Positions 9,866 through 17,967 of a stretch of 64,000 nt of DNA are shown piece by piece. Under the pieces are notes generated by a model, which made no database searches, had not been told where the DNA came from, and was given only the letters and a program-made list of their open reading frames with translations. The translations under genes were made by a program, and so were the position numbers. Numbering within the stretch: position 1 is the stretch's first letter; the number at the start of each line of letters is the position of its first letter. The stretch is from positions 48,292 through 112,291 of the forward strand of contig NZ_JQBX01000005.1 of assembly GCF_001437075.1 (NCBI RefSeq), read 5' to 3'. This DNA comes from Pediococcus stilesii. GTDB taxonomy: Bacteria; Bacillota; Bacilli; Lactobacillales; Lactobacillaceae.

Positions 9866-10609
9866 TTAAAGAAAACGAAATACAAATGCAATCCCAAAGC
9901 CAATTGCACATGCTGATAGAAGTGCTTCTACACCACGTGCAGGACCGCTGACCAGGTGACCATTTAAAATATCCCTGACCGCGTTTGTCAATGGCACTCC
10001 GGGAACTAGAGGCATTACAGAACCGATGATAATATCATCAACCGAATGCCCCACTCCCCACCGAACAGCCAGAACCGCTACGATTCCAATGACGATTGAA
10101 GCCACAAACTCGCTAATGTACTTAATATTTAGAATTCGATTAATAAAGTAAAAGATAATGAAGCCAAATGCACCGGTTAACGTGGTAATTCCTAAGTCAA
10201 CCATATTTCCTGAAAAAGCAGTCATCAATGGTCCGCTTACCAGTGCCGCTCCCAACACTTGTAACCAGAATGGAAAGAACGGCGTCGCTTCGTCTAGCGT
10301 GCTAAGCTTTTGATAAAATTCTTCCAATGTAATTTCCTTTTCAGCATATCGCCTAGAGTAGGTATTAACTGCCGAAACTTTTTCTAAGTCAATTGCTCGC
10401 CGCTCAATTTCTTCAACTTGTGAATTTGTTGAATTCGGAATTGAAATAATAATTCCTGTAATCGTGGCAAAAATTTTAAGGGTGCTAATTCCGGAGTTTG
10501 TCGCTATTCTTTTCATGGTATCTTCTGCTCGCGACATCTCTGATCCATTTTCAATCATTATCCGACCGGCAAGCAAGCACGTGTTAATTACCTGACTTGT
10601 TTCAATCAT
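9866..10609 (-). CDS. Threonine/serine exporter, N-terminal-type subunit (ThrE/YjjP-like)
   Basis: A 247-residue protein: a soluble N-terminal part of about 120 residues with the family phrase AGRIMIENGSEMSRAEDTM, followed by about five membrane spans and GSVMPLVPGVPLTNAVRDILNGHLVSG. This is the DUF1212 (ThrE/YjjP) half. In Corynebacterium both halves are fused in one chain; here they are split, which is common in Firmicutes. RBS GGAGG lies 9 bases before the ATG. Its location upstream of the liv operon is a plausible amino-acid homeostasis neighbourhood, but each has its own promoter. Confidence 0.85.
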   Translation of the reverse strand: MIETSQVINTCLLAGRIMIENGSEMSRAEDTMKRIATNSGISTLKIFATITGIIISIPNSTNSQVEEIERRAIDLEKVSAVNTYSRRYAEKEITLEEFYQKLSTLDEATPFFPFWLQVLGAALVSGPLMTAFSGNMVDLGITTLTGAFGFIIFYFINRILNIKYISEFVASIVIGIVAVLAVRWGVGHSVDDIIIGSVMPLVPGVPLTNAVRDILNGHLVSGPARGVEALLSACAIGFGIAFVFRFL

Positions 10610-10685
10610 AATCCAACGCCTCCACTTCGATTAACTTATTATACACAAAAATAAATGCTCTTTTTCAACTTTTATCATTTTACGC

Positions 10686-10720
10686 AAAAAAAAGGTAGGT
10701 CGCCGAAGCTTCCTACCTTC
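10686..10720 (-). terminator. Terminator of csp
   Basis: On the minus strand AAGGTAGG pairs with CCTACCTT across a 12-base loop and runs into eight T. Confidence 0.9.
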
Positions 10721-10740
10721 ATAACTATTTAAAATTTAAA

Positions 10741-10941
10741 TTAGTTTTTGTTTACGTTAACTGCTTGTGGTCCACGGTCGCTTTCTTCAACGTCGAAAGA
10801 AACTGATTGGCCTTCTTCAAGAGTCTTGAATCCGTCGCCTTGGATAGCTGAGAAGTGAACGAATACGTCACTACCATCTTCGCGAGTGATAAAACCAAAA
10901 CCCTTGTCAGCGTTAAACCATTTAACTGTACCTTGTTCCAT
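10741..10941 (-). CDS. csp: Cold-shock protein (CspA family RNA chaperone)
   Basis: A 66-residue single cold-shock domain. Seen: RNP1 KGFGFI (residues 13-18) and RNP2 VFVHF (26-30), which bind single-stranded RNA and DNA. The ATG at 10941 is preceded by AGGAGG at 9 bases; the longer upstream frame has no use. It sits in its own transcription unit with an extended -10 promoter and an untranslated leader of about 117 bases, typical of csp mRNAs whose folding changes with temperature. Confidence 0.96.
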   Translation of the reverse strand: MEQGTVKWFNADKGFGFITREDGSDVFVHFSAIQGDGFKTLEEGQSVSFDVEESDRGPQAVNVNKN

Positions 10942-11033
10942 TATGAACATCCTCCTGTAAACCATAAATATGGCTTTGTTTAATTTGTAGCTCGAGCCGG
11001 TAGTAATGGGGATAGTTCAAATAAAACAATCTG

Positions 11034-11058
11034 ACCAAAAGCACCCAACCAAAAGCAC
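11034..11058 (-). repeat. Direct repeat at the 5' end of the csp mRNA
   Basis: GTGCTTTTGGT occurs twice, separated by three bases (11048-11058 and 11034-11044, minus strand). The first copy is at the predicted transcript start. Confidence 0.6.
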
Positions 11059-11064
11059 AGCTTT

Positions 11065-11073
11065 ATTATAGCA
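11065..11073 (-). promoter_or_regulatory. Extended -10 promoter of csp
   Basis: TGC followed by TATAAT on the minus strand. No clear -35. It predicts transcription from near 11058. Confidence 0.65.
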
Positions 11074-11118
11074 TGCTCAAATTAAAAAAGATACCTTCAA
11101 GACCATTTTATAGTAGCG

Positions 11119-11150
11119 GGTTTTTATTAAATCGTTTTAATAAAAAATCC
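11119..11150 (-). terminator. Possible weak terminator after the CDF gene
   Basis: An almost entirely A/T stem (TTTTTATTAAA with TTTAATAAAAA) closed by GG/CC, just past the stop at 11161. There is no T-run after it, so this is tentative. Confidence 0.3.
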
Positions 11151-11160
11151 ATCATCAAAA

Positions 11161-12057
11161 TCACACATCATCCCTCTTTGTTGTAAACGTATGCGATTCT
11201 AATCCGCGATCAACCTCCGCTTGTAACGTGACATGTTCAATATTAAATTTATCCTTTAACATTTTTTCGATGGTTCGATAAACTGGCTCAACTTCACTTA
11301 AATATTCATCTTTTAAGTTGATATGTGCTGATAACATTACCCGATGTTCGTCAATCATCCAAGTATGGACATGATGCATATTAACCACTCCTGGAACGTC
11401 TAAAACTTCATTCCGAATTGCATCATAATCAAGTTTTGGACCGGCCTCCATCAAAATATTGGTTGATTCAATAATTAGTGGAATTGTTTCATACGCGATG
11501 TATAACGAAACTAACATTGTCATCAATGGGTCTACCCAATAAATATGAAAATTCTTAATAATGACGGCTCCAATAATTACGCCAATTGAAGAAAGTGCAT
11601 CACTTAAAATATGTAAGTAGGTGGCCTTTATATTTAAACTTTCACTTGATCCTCGGTGTAACAACAGCGCCGAAGCTAAATTAGCAACAAAGCCAATCAC
11701 CGCAACAATCAACATTAAATTCCCGTTAACCTTTTCCGGATGAATTAGTCGTTGAACAGCTTCCCACATCAGCATTGCCGACATGATTATCAAAAAAATC
11801 GAATTAAAGTACGACGATAAAATCTCTGCCCTGCGGTATCCAAAAGTTTTGGATTGATTGGATGCACACGCACTGATTTTGCTGGCAATAAAGGCCATGA
11901 CAATTGATGCGCTATCGCCCAAATTGTGAATTGCGTCTGATAATAGTGACAAGCTTCCTGACGCAATGCCACCGATGAATTCTGCGACAGTTATTAGCAA
12001 GTTTAACGTTGTTACTTCAAAAAACTTAACTCCCGTGGTTTCTTTTTCATCTCCCAT
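11161..12057 (-). CDS. Cation diffusion facilitator (Zn2+ efflux, CzcD/ZitB-like)
   Basis: A 298-residue CDF protein: six membrane segments over residues 10-200, then a cytoplasmic dimerisation domain. Seen: the transport-site motifs H44-x3-D48 (SDAIHNLGDS) and H149-x3-D153 (HILSDALSS). This HD-HD set is typical of zinc-selective CDFs, against DD-DD in manganese exporters. It exchanges cytosolic Zn2+ for protons. No metal-responsive regulator gene is adjacent. It appears to be a single-gene unit. Confidence 0.88.
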   Translation of the reverse strand: MGDEKETTGVKFFEVTTLNLLITVAEFIGGIASGSLSLLSDAIHNLGDSASIVMAFIASKISACASNQSKTFGYRRAEILSSYFNSIFLIIMSAMLMWEAVQRLIHPEKVNGNLMLIVAVIGFVANLASALLLHRGSSESLNIKATYLHILSDALSSIGVIIGAVIIKNFHIYWVDPLMTMLVSLYIAYETIPLIIESTNILMEAGPKLDYDAIRNEVLDVPGVVNMHHVHTWMIDEHRVMLSAHINLKDEYLSEVEPVYRTIEKMLKDKFNIEHVTLQAEVDRGLESHTFTTKRDDV

Positions 12058-12195
12058 AAAACTTCCCCCATTCTCTAATCAATATTATTATGCTTCTTTA
12101 ACTAAAAAATGCAATAAATTTGAAATACCCAATCTTGTTGTTATCCATTTGATTATTGGAAGTCAGCAAATTAAGAATCAATCTATTCATCTAGT

Positions 12196-12258
12196 AAAAA
12201 AGGTACCAGCCATATTTTCTGATTGCACGTCGCACAGAAAAGTAAGGCTGATACCTTA
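12196..12258 (-). terminator. Terminator of the PAP2 gene
   Basis: On the minus strand an outer stem (AAGGTATCAGCC with GGCTGGTACCTT) encloses an inner stem (TTTTCTG with CAGAAAA), followed by a T-run. Confidence 0.75.
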
Positions 12259-12265
12259 ATATAAT

Positions 12266-12949
12266 TTAATGTCTTCTTTGGTGTTGACCCACTGCAGGCG
12301 AAACGTATCCTGCAATCAGACCATAGAATTTTTGATAGAGCAGCAATGCCACCCATAGCCAAACCACACCCAAAGCAACTGATGTAACCGTATCTGTTAG
12401 GTAATGCGCTCCCATATAAATACGGGACCACATGACTAAAATCTGCCAAGTTACTAGTCCTCGTATTGACCACATTTTTAAGCTCGAATCTGCCATTGGT
12501 CGAATGAAGTATAAATAGATAAAAGCTAATACTAAAAATGCTTCAAAGGCATGCCCACTTGGCATACTATATCCCGTTTCAGGAACGATTTGATCAATCG
12601 TTGGTCTAGCGCGTTGAACAAATTCTTTCAGCAAAAATGCAACTACGGCACCGCCGAACATCGTACAGATTACCCAAATTGCATCAACGCGTTGATCCAT
12701 TTTAAACCACAGATATAGCGCAATTAAAATCGCATATATCAAACCTAACTTCGTGTCAGCAATATTCGTTATTAACCGCATAATTGGCTCTAAGAAAGAA
12801 AAAAACTCTCCTTGAACAATACTGCTAAAAAATTGGTCAAAAAACTGCATAAATTCATTTTGCATCTTTGCTCCAAGAGCTAAGACAATAACTACTACCG
12901 CCGATATTGCTACATATTTTTTTGGAATGTTGTTAGCATCGTTTAACAT
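12266..12949 (-). CDS. PAP2-family membrane phosphatase
   Basis: A 227-residue polytopic protein with all three PAP2 signature motifs: KEFVQRARP (K108-P116), PSGH (130-133) and SRIYMGAHYLTD (S175-D186), where H133 and H182 are catalytic. Family members dephosphorylate lipid phosphates such as undecaprenyl diphosphate (BcrC-like) or phosphatidylglycerol phosphate on the outer membrane face. The sequence alone does not separate these. RBS GGGGGAG precedes the ATG at 12949. It lies 21 bases downstream of the HD hydrolase gene and is probably cotranscribed with rny. Confidence 0.85.
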   Translation of the reverse strand: MLNDANNIPKKYVAISAVVVIVLALGAKMQNEFMQFFDQFFSSIVQGEFFSFLEPIMRLITNIADTKLGLIYAILIALYLWFKMDQRVDAIWVICTMFGGAVVAFLLKEFVQRARPTIDQIVPETGYSMPSGHAFEAFLVLAFIYLYFIRPMADSSLKMWSIRGLVTWQILVMWSRIYMGAHYLTDTVTSVALGVVWLWVALLLYQKFYGLIAGYVSPAVGQHQRRH

Positions 12950-12970
12950 TGAAACTCCCCCTAAATTGTG

Positions 12971-13621
12971 TTAATTCCACTCTGATTCAAATTTCGTTAA
13001 AAATGTTTGCATGTATTCAGTTCGTTCTTCCGCAATCTTTTTTGCAAGCGGCGTGTTCATATCTTTTTTCAAAAGTAATAACTTTTCATAAAAATGATTA
13101 ATCACCGTCTTATTGTCACGATATTCGTCATGTGACATATCCTGACGAGGCTTAATACTAGGGTCATACATCACGTGTCCGTGAGCTCCACCGTAGTAAA
13201 AAGTTCGTGCAATCCCTATCGCCCCAATTGCATCCAATCGATCTGAGTCCTGAACAATCTGCCCCTCTAGCGAAAGTTTATATTTGTGTTCTAGATTATC
13301 TGAAAATGACATATGAGTAATAATGTCAAAAATATGAGCAATATCATAATCATCAACGGACAGTTCCCTTAAAAAATTAGCAACTTGCCTTTCAGCCATC
13401 TCCTGACTTTCGACCAACTTTTCATCAATCACATCATGCAAATAACCTGCAGCTAGGATAACAAATTGATTTACTTTTTCGGATTGATCTTCCATTAATT
13501 TTTTAGACATTGCGACCACCCGCGTAATATGTGCATAATCGTGTCCGGTTAAATCATCTTGCAATTTTTCTTTTACGAAATTATCAATTTTTTCTATCTG
13601 TTCGACACTATCTTCATTCAT
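12971..13621 (-). CDS. HD-domain phosphohydrolase
   Basis: A 216-residue soluble protein with the HD metal-site pattern: H27 and H31 (TGHDYAHITRV), H61-D62 (GYLHDVID) and a later DSDRLDAIG segment. It resembles the YedJ-like HD hydrolases; the substrate is not known, possibly a nucleotide. Its ATG overlaps the rny stop by four bases, so translation is coupled to RNase Y, another HD-domain enzyme. Confidence 0.8.
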   Translation of the reverse strand: MNEDSVEQIEKIDNFVKEKLQDDLTGHDYAHITRVVAMSKKLMEDQSEKVNQFVILAAGYLHDVIDEKLVESQEMAERQVANFLRELSVDDYDIAHIFDIITHMSFSDNLEHKYKLSLEGQIVQDSDRLDAIGAIGIARTFYYGGAHGHVMYDPSIKPRQDMSHDEYRDNKTVINHFYEKLLLLKKDMNTPLAKKIAEERTEYMQTFLTKFESEWN

Positions 13622-15180
13622 GCTTGTTTTTTCTCCGCGTATTCTACAATTTCTAATTTCCTAACAACGGTCACTTTTACCTGTCCAGGATAAGTAACAT
13701 CTTCTTCAATCTGACTTTTTACGTCCGTCGCTAGAACGTGGATGCTTTTATCATTGGTATCCTTCGGTTGAACAATTACCCGTAATTCTCGTCCGGCTTG
13801 AATTGCATAGCTTTCCTGAACCTCAGGATGATTATTAGCAATTCCCTCCAGACTCTTGATCCGTTGCAGATAATCAGCTGCCGACTCGCTTCGCGCACCT
13901 TGACGTGCTCCCGAAATTGCATCAGCTGCTTCAACCAGATCCGCAATCACGTATTTGGATTCAACATCCCCATGATGTGAAGCAATTGTATTAATCACCA
14001 CTGGGCTTTCATGAAATTGAGTTGTAAGTTCCACACCAAGTTCGACATGGGTTGCTTCAATATCACGATCAATTGATTTTCCAATATCATGTAATAATCC
14101 CGCTCTTCTTGCCATCACTGGATCTTCACCAAGCTCTACGGCAAAGATTCCTGCCAATTTTGCGGTTTCAATTGAATGCTCCAATATATTTTGACCATAA
14201 CTAGTCCGATAGTGCATTCGACCAATAATTTTAATCAAATCAGGTGCAACATTTTTAAGCTTTAATTCACGCACCGCGTCTTCACCATAACGGCGAATTC
14301 GTTGATCGACCACTTTGTTTGCTTTGTTGACCAATTTTTCAACGGTATCTGGTACAACCCGTTTTTCAGCCTTTATCAATTCCATCGTTTCCATTGCGAT
14401 CGTTCGGTGGACCGGATCGTAGCCATTAATGATTACTTCTTTGTTCTGGTCGTCGATAATGACATCCACACCCGTTAAAGCCTCCAACGCTCGAACATTT
14501 TGGCCCGAATTACCAATAATTTTCCCTAAATATTCTTGACTATCCGCAATAAAGCTCCGATGGTTTTCATATTGAATGCTTTTAATCGCACTGTGTTCCA
14601 TTGCTAATGCAATTAAATCCTCTGATTCTCGTTCACTCGAACTTTCTAGTTCCGTTTGTGCATTGTTAATGAATTCATCCCGTGATTGATCCATATCCCG
14701 TCTTGTAGCATCCAAGATCTCTTTTTTAGCCTGAGACTCCTCTAAATTTGATACTTTCTGAAGCACTTGCCAACGTTTTGAAATAAGTTGATTGGCATCA
14801 TTTAAGGTTTGCCGCGTCTCTTCACGACGTTCCTTTAATTTTTGCCTCTTTTGAGATAAACTGTCAGCCCGATTGGTTAAATTGGTTTTCTTTTGATTAA
14901 GCATTCCAACTCTTTGCTCGATCCAAACTTCTTTTCGCTGGTTATCATGCAAATCATCGTCCAATTCTTGATCAATCGCGTCCTTATATTGTTTAGTTTC
15001 TTCTCTACTTTTTTTCGTATATTTGTTAACTGCTTGTTGAGTCTTAATTTGTTCTTGACTTAAAATCTGTCGCGCGGCACTACGGGCTTGCATCAACGCT
15101 TCGACATGTTTTTTTGATCGGTACCAGTATCCAGTTCCAACTGATACCAATAATAAAAGCAATATTAAAATTGATGCCAT
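13618..15180 (-). CDS. rny: Ribonuclease Y
   Basis: A 520-residue endoribonuclease that starts bulk mRNA decay at the membrane. Domains in order: one N-terminal membrane span (ILILLLLLVSVGTGYWY), a long coiled coil to about residue 200, a KH domain (IIGNSGQNVRALEALTGVDVIID), and an HD domain (LLHDIGKSIDRDIEATHVELG). I chose the ATG at 15180, preceded by AAAGGGGGG; the longer frame would add 26 residues ahead of the membrane span. It heads rny-HD-PAP2. Confidence 0.96.
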   Translation of the reverse strand: MASILILLLLLVSVGTGYWYRSKKHVEALMQARSAARQILSQEQIKTQQAVNKYTKKSREETKQYKDAIDQELDDDLHDNQRKEVWIEQRVGMLNQKKTNLTNRADSLSQKRQKLKERREETRQTLNDANQLISKRWQVLQKVSNLEESQAKKEILDATRRDMDQSRDEFINNAQTELESSSERESEDLIALAMEHSAIKSIQYENHRSFIADSQEYLGKIIGNSGQNVRALEALTGVDVIIDDQNKEVIINGYDPVHRTIAMETMELIKAEKRVVPDTVEKLVNKANKVVDQRIRRYGEDAVRELKLKNVAPDLIKIIGRMHYRTSYGQNILEHSIETAKLAGIFAVELGEDPVMARRAGLLHDIGKSIDRDIEATHVELGVELTTQFHESPVVINTIASHHGDVESKYVIADLVEAADAISGARQGARSESAADYLQRIKSLEGIANNHPEVQESYAIQAGRELRVIVQPKDTNDKSIHVLATDVKSQIEEDVTYPGQVKVTVVRKLEIVEYAEKKQA

Positions 15181-15283
15181 TAAGACGCCCCCCTTTTTCT
15201 TTAAACAATCAGATTTAATTATATCATAGTCAACCATCGAACAAAGCGCGTGATTCAAAGGTAGATATTTCCAAAAATTTAAG

Positions 15284-15338
15284 TAATTAAAAATTCAGAA
15301 GATGCGCTAACATGTAACGTTGCCATATCTTCTGAATT
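15284..15338 (-). terminator. Terminator after the acidic unknown gene
   Basis: On the minus strand AATTCAGAAGAT pairs with ATCTTCTGAATT, followed by TTTAATT. It lies 18 bases past the stop at 15356. Confidence 0.75.
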
Positions 15339-15355
15339 ACTTTTATATTATTAAA

Positions 15356-15772
15356 CTATTCTTCAACCATTCGCCAGACTCCCTCGCCGGCCTTTTCCAT
15401 ATCATTAACAAAACTCAAAACCATCTTTGCCCGATCGGCATCTTGTTCGAATAGACGATTTAATCCTTCACCCGTCGTCATTGGCGTTCCAAGATTAAAT
15501 TGGCCCTCGCCCATTTGTGCTTCTGAAAAGGCTAAAACCCAATCTCCCGTATCAATTTCTGTGTATAGAAAGAAAAGGGCATAGTCATCACTTAAATACG
15601 CTGGAACGGCCCAGACGTTGTCGCCAACTTCTTGTGTCTTATTCCCCATAAAATTGTATTCTGAAGCATTGCTTGCATTAACTTCATGATTCATTTGCAT
15701 TAACATCGCATTGAATTCAGGTTCCCCCAAAGTCATTTGTACATCTTCAAAATCATTGTTATCTTCTGCCAT
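15356..15772 (-). CDS. Unrecognised acidic protein (138 aa)
   Basis: I do not recognise the family. The protein is acidic and soluble, with no signal peptide or membrane span. It begins MAEDNNDFEDVQMTLGEPEF and has the central segment NVWAVPAYLSDDYALFFLYTEIDTGDW, an aromatic, beta-rich stretch loosely like SseB-type proteins, but I would not assign it. The start at 15772 is preceded by GGAG; the longer frame begins in a leader hairpin. Single-gene unit with its own terminator. Confidence 0.75.
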   Translation of the reverse strand: MAEDNNDFEDVQMTLGEPEFNAMLMQMNHEVNASNASEYNFMGNKTQEVGDNVWAVPAYLSDDYALFFLYTEIDTGDWVLAFSEAQMGEGQFNLGTPMTTGEGLNRLFEQDADRAKMVLSFVNDMEKAGEGVWRMVEE

Positions 15773-15794
15773 AATTATCTCCAATCTGCAGACT

Positions 15795-15823
15795 GGACTG
15801 CCAAATAGCATTTGCTGCAGTCC
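15795..15823 (-). other. Hairpin in the leader of the acidic unknown gene
   Basis: GGACTGC pairs with GCAGTCC around a 15-base loop on the minus strand. It lies about 25-50 bases upstream of the ATG at 15772 and has no T-run, so it is not a terminator. A role in translation or mRNA stability is possible. Confidence 0.4.
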
Positions 15824-15965
15824 AAATTCTACTTTATAAAAAATATTGTATGCTGTGATTCCACAGGTTGTTTTATAGACATAACATTAAACAATTAAGC
15901 GTTTAAATTCTACTTCTATAATTGATTTTTTTCCACAAAATAAGTCGCATTCCAAATTTAAAAAT

Positions 15966-16850
15966 TTAATCTTCCATTCCAATTTCTTTCAGATCGGCTG
16001 GTAATTCGGCTTTAAAGCTAACTTTTTGATCAGTAAATGGATCAAAAAAGCGAATCGATTGTGCGTGTAATGCTTGCCGTTCAATTCCCCGATCCATCGG
16101 ACCCGCATATAGCTGATCGCCGATTAGGGGATGCCCTGCATTAGCAAAGTGAACGCGAATTTGATGTGTTCTTCCTGTTTTTAATTGAATTTGAACCAAA
16201 GTTTGGTCACCAAATCTTTTCAAAACTTTGAAGCTGGTCGTTGCGTTTTGACCATCAGCGCGGACTTCACGATGAATACCATCGGCTGCTAAACCGATTG
16301 GCTGATCAAACGTTCCCTTATCCGTTTCGATAAGTCCATCAACCATCGCAAGATACGTTTTTTTAATTTTATGATGCGCAATCTGCTCACTTAGCAAACT
16401 ATTTGAAACCTGATGTCGCGCAACCAAAACGATTCCGCTAGTGAACCTGTCTAATCTTGTAATGATATGTGGGACCATGTTTTTTGATTCAATTTCCTGC
16501 CAATGTCCCTTAATTCGGTTAACCAAAGTATCTTCACGGTCGCTAGGTCCCGGAACCGATGTTAATCCAGCCGGCTTATTAACCACCAGCCAGTTCGCAT
16601 CCTCGAAAATAACGTCGATGTTTCCATCACTGACTGCAACGTTTGGGTCTGGTTCTTCATCTGGAAGCTCAATCCAAATTGATTCGAATGGCATTAATTT
16701 ATCTTTAAAACCAATATCTCGTTCGTTCTCATCAATTAATCGCCCCTCATTTTGAATTCGTTGTAATAGGCGTTGACTCATTCCTGATCTTTGCAAAACT
16801 TTTTTTGCACTAATAATTTCTTCTAAGTTGTTACTAAATTGGTATCGCAT
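15966..16850 (-). CDS. RluA-family pseudouridine synthase
   Basis: A 294-residue protein with the catalytic RluA motif RLDRFTSG (Asp134 as nucleophile with this start), VVNKPAGLTSVPG upstream and the KTGRTHQIRVHFANAGHPLIGDQLYAG motif downstream. The N-terminal 60 residues look like a reduced S4-type domain. It isomerises uridine to pseudouridine in rRNA or tRNA; target sites cannot be told from sequence. I chose the ATG at 16850 (GGAG at 6 bases) over the one at 16865. Confidence 0.9.
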   Translation of the reverse strand: MRYQFSNNLEEIISAKKVLQRSGMSQRLLQRIQNEGRLIDENERDIGFKDKLMPFESIWIELPDEEPDPNVAVSDGNIDVIFEDANWLVVNKPAGLTSVPGPSDREDTLVNRIKGHWQEIESKNMVPHIITRLDRFTSGIVLVARHQVSNSLLSEQIAHHKIKKTYLAMVDGLIETDKGTFDQPIGLAADGIHREVRADGQNATTSFKVLKRFGDQTLVQIQLKTGRTHQIRVHFANAGHPLIGDQLYAGPMDRGIERQALHAQSIRFFDPFTDQKVSFKAELPADLKEIGMED

Positions 16851-16954
16851 ACATGCTCCATTCATCTATCTTCTTTATTGTATCGATACTTTCATTATAT
16901 ACGATTTTAAATCAAATTAACGAATTCCTTTCTTTATTTTTGCTTTAAGTTAGC

Positions 16955-16960
16955 TATAAT
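16955..16960 (+). promoter_or_regulatory. folT -10 box
   Basis: TATAAT about 15 bases before the THF aptamer. The -35 region (TTTATT at suitable spacing) is weak. Confidence 0.5.
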
Positions 16961-16974
16961 GAGGTTAGCTCTAT

Positions 16975-17068
16975 CAATGGAGTAGGAATTGACGCGTTAA
17001 GTGCCAGAGAGACGGAGAGTTGCTCGACGGACGAATGCTAGTCAGCGATGTCAGTTCCGCATCTCGCC
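16975..17068 (+). promoter_or_regulatory. Tetrahydrofolate (THF) riboswitch upstream of folT
   Basis: The THF-I aptamer hallmark GCGTTAAGTG is at 16994-17003. It is flanked by GAATTGAC (16986-16993), which pairs over 8 bp with GTCAGTTC (17050-17057), and by the typical closing segments GGAGTAGG and CCGCATCTC. The class senses reduced folates, and the next gene is a folate transporter subunit. No T-run follows, so control may be at translation of folT. Confidence 0.88.
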
Positions 17069-17139
17069 GTTGAATAGGAAGTTCTTTCATGCTATTTCCT
17101 TATTCGCTAAGCGGCCATTAAAGAATTGGAGGGATTTGC

Positions 17140-17694
17140 ATGAAGAACTTCTTTAGTATCAAAAATGTTTTTTCTGTGCGAAACCTAACCATTATGGCTT
17201 TACTGGCAGCGTTAGATGTTGTGTTAGCACGTTACACAACCATCCATCTAACTCCCCAGTTCACCTTGGTTAGTTTTGAGTACATTCCGGCAGCCATTGT
17301 TTCCGCCCTTTTTGGACCATGGGCGGGAATCGTCTTCGGTTTAGTAAGTGACACGGTTGGCTATTTTGCTAATCCGGTCGGACCTTATTTACCGGTCTGG
17401 GCGATCAGCGCCATGACGGCGAATTTGATTCAATCCGTGTTTTTATACCGCGGTAAATTTAGCTGGTGGAGAATTTTAATTGCCCGACTGCTAGTGATGT
17501 TGATTGTCACCATGGGATTAAACTTCATCTGGCAATCCATGTACTTTGGCGCTGCAGCCGCCGCCTATTATAATTCGGCGCGGATCATTAGTAATTTAGT
17601 TCAACTGCCGATTCAGGTCATTTTAATCCGTGTCTTTGGGCAAATGGCGTTACGGACGGTCAGCCGCTTAAATGCTAGTCGGCAATCCGTCTGA
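17140..17694 (+). CDS. folT: ECF transporter folate-specific S component FolT
   Basis: A 184-residue membrane protein with about six hydrophobic segments. The opening VRNLTIMALLAALDVVLARYTTIHL and the segment SALFGPWAGIVFGLVSDTVGYF match ECF substrate-binding (S) components. Folate specificity is inferred from the THF riboswitch directly upstream and from FolT resemblance. It would dock onto a shared EcfAA'T module encoded elsewhere. RBS GGAGGG lies 6 bases before the ATG. Confidence 0.9.
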   Translation: MKNFFSIKNVFSVRNLTIMALLAALDVVLARYTTIHLTPQFTLVSFEYIPAAIVSALFGPWAGIVFGLVSDTVGYFANPVGPYLPVWAISAMTANLIQSVFLYRGKFSWWRILIARLLVMLIVTMGLNFIWQSMYFGAAAAAYYNSARIISNLVQLPIQVILIRVFGQMALRTVSRLNASRQSV

Positions 17695-17703
17695 TAATTT
17701 TAT

Positions 17704-17732
17704 TTGCTTTTATCCAGTATTCATCATAAAAT
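17704..17732 (+). promoter_or_regulatory. Promoter of the 48-aa basic protein gene
   Basis: TTGCTT (17704-17709), 17 bases, TAAAAT (17727-17732). It follows the folT stop by 9 bases. Confidence 0.65.
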
Positions 17733-17766
17733 AGTAATTGATTATTTTTTTCTGAGGAGGATCACC

Positions 17767-17913
17767 ATGAAGACACCATACAACTCATTTGCCCGTGCTC
17801 GTAAAGTTTCTGGCAAACGTGAACGTCGTCGTCGCCAAGCACGTATTGTTGCAATCCAACAATTTGCTAAAGGCAAGACTGATACAATCGTAGAAACACC
17901 AAAAGTTAAATAA
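17767..17913 (+). CDS. Unrecognised small basic protein (48 aa)
   Basis: A 48-residue protein rich in Arg and Lys, with the core KVSGKRERRRRQARIVAIQQF. It has no membrane span or Cys. The SD GAGGAGG lies 7 bases before the ATG, its own promoter is upstream and a strong terminator follows, so it looks genuinely expressed. Composition suggests nucleic-acid or ribosome binding, but that is inference. The longer frame from 17704 starts in the promoter and is rejected. Not a family I can name. Confidence 0.75.
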   Translation: MKTPYNSFARARKVSGKRERRRRQARIVAIQQFAKGKTDTIVETPKVK

Positions 17914-17920
17914 TAAACTT

Positions 17921-17960
17921 AAAAAATAGAGACCGCAGTTTGCGGCCTCTATTTTATTTT
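17921..17960 (+). terminator. Bidirectional terminator
   Basis: AAATAGAG(A)CCGCA pairs with TGCGG(C)CTCTATTT across a 3-base loop. T-runs occur on both sides, so it serves the small basic protein gene (+) and the unknown gene ending at 17968 (-). Confidence 0.88.
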
Positions 17961-17967
17961 ATACTTA

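Noticed and set aside
12183..12473. 96-codon frame across the end of the PAP2 gene
   Set aside because: It is out of frame with PAP2, whose catalytic motifs are complete, and it runs into the terminator.
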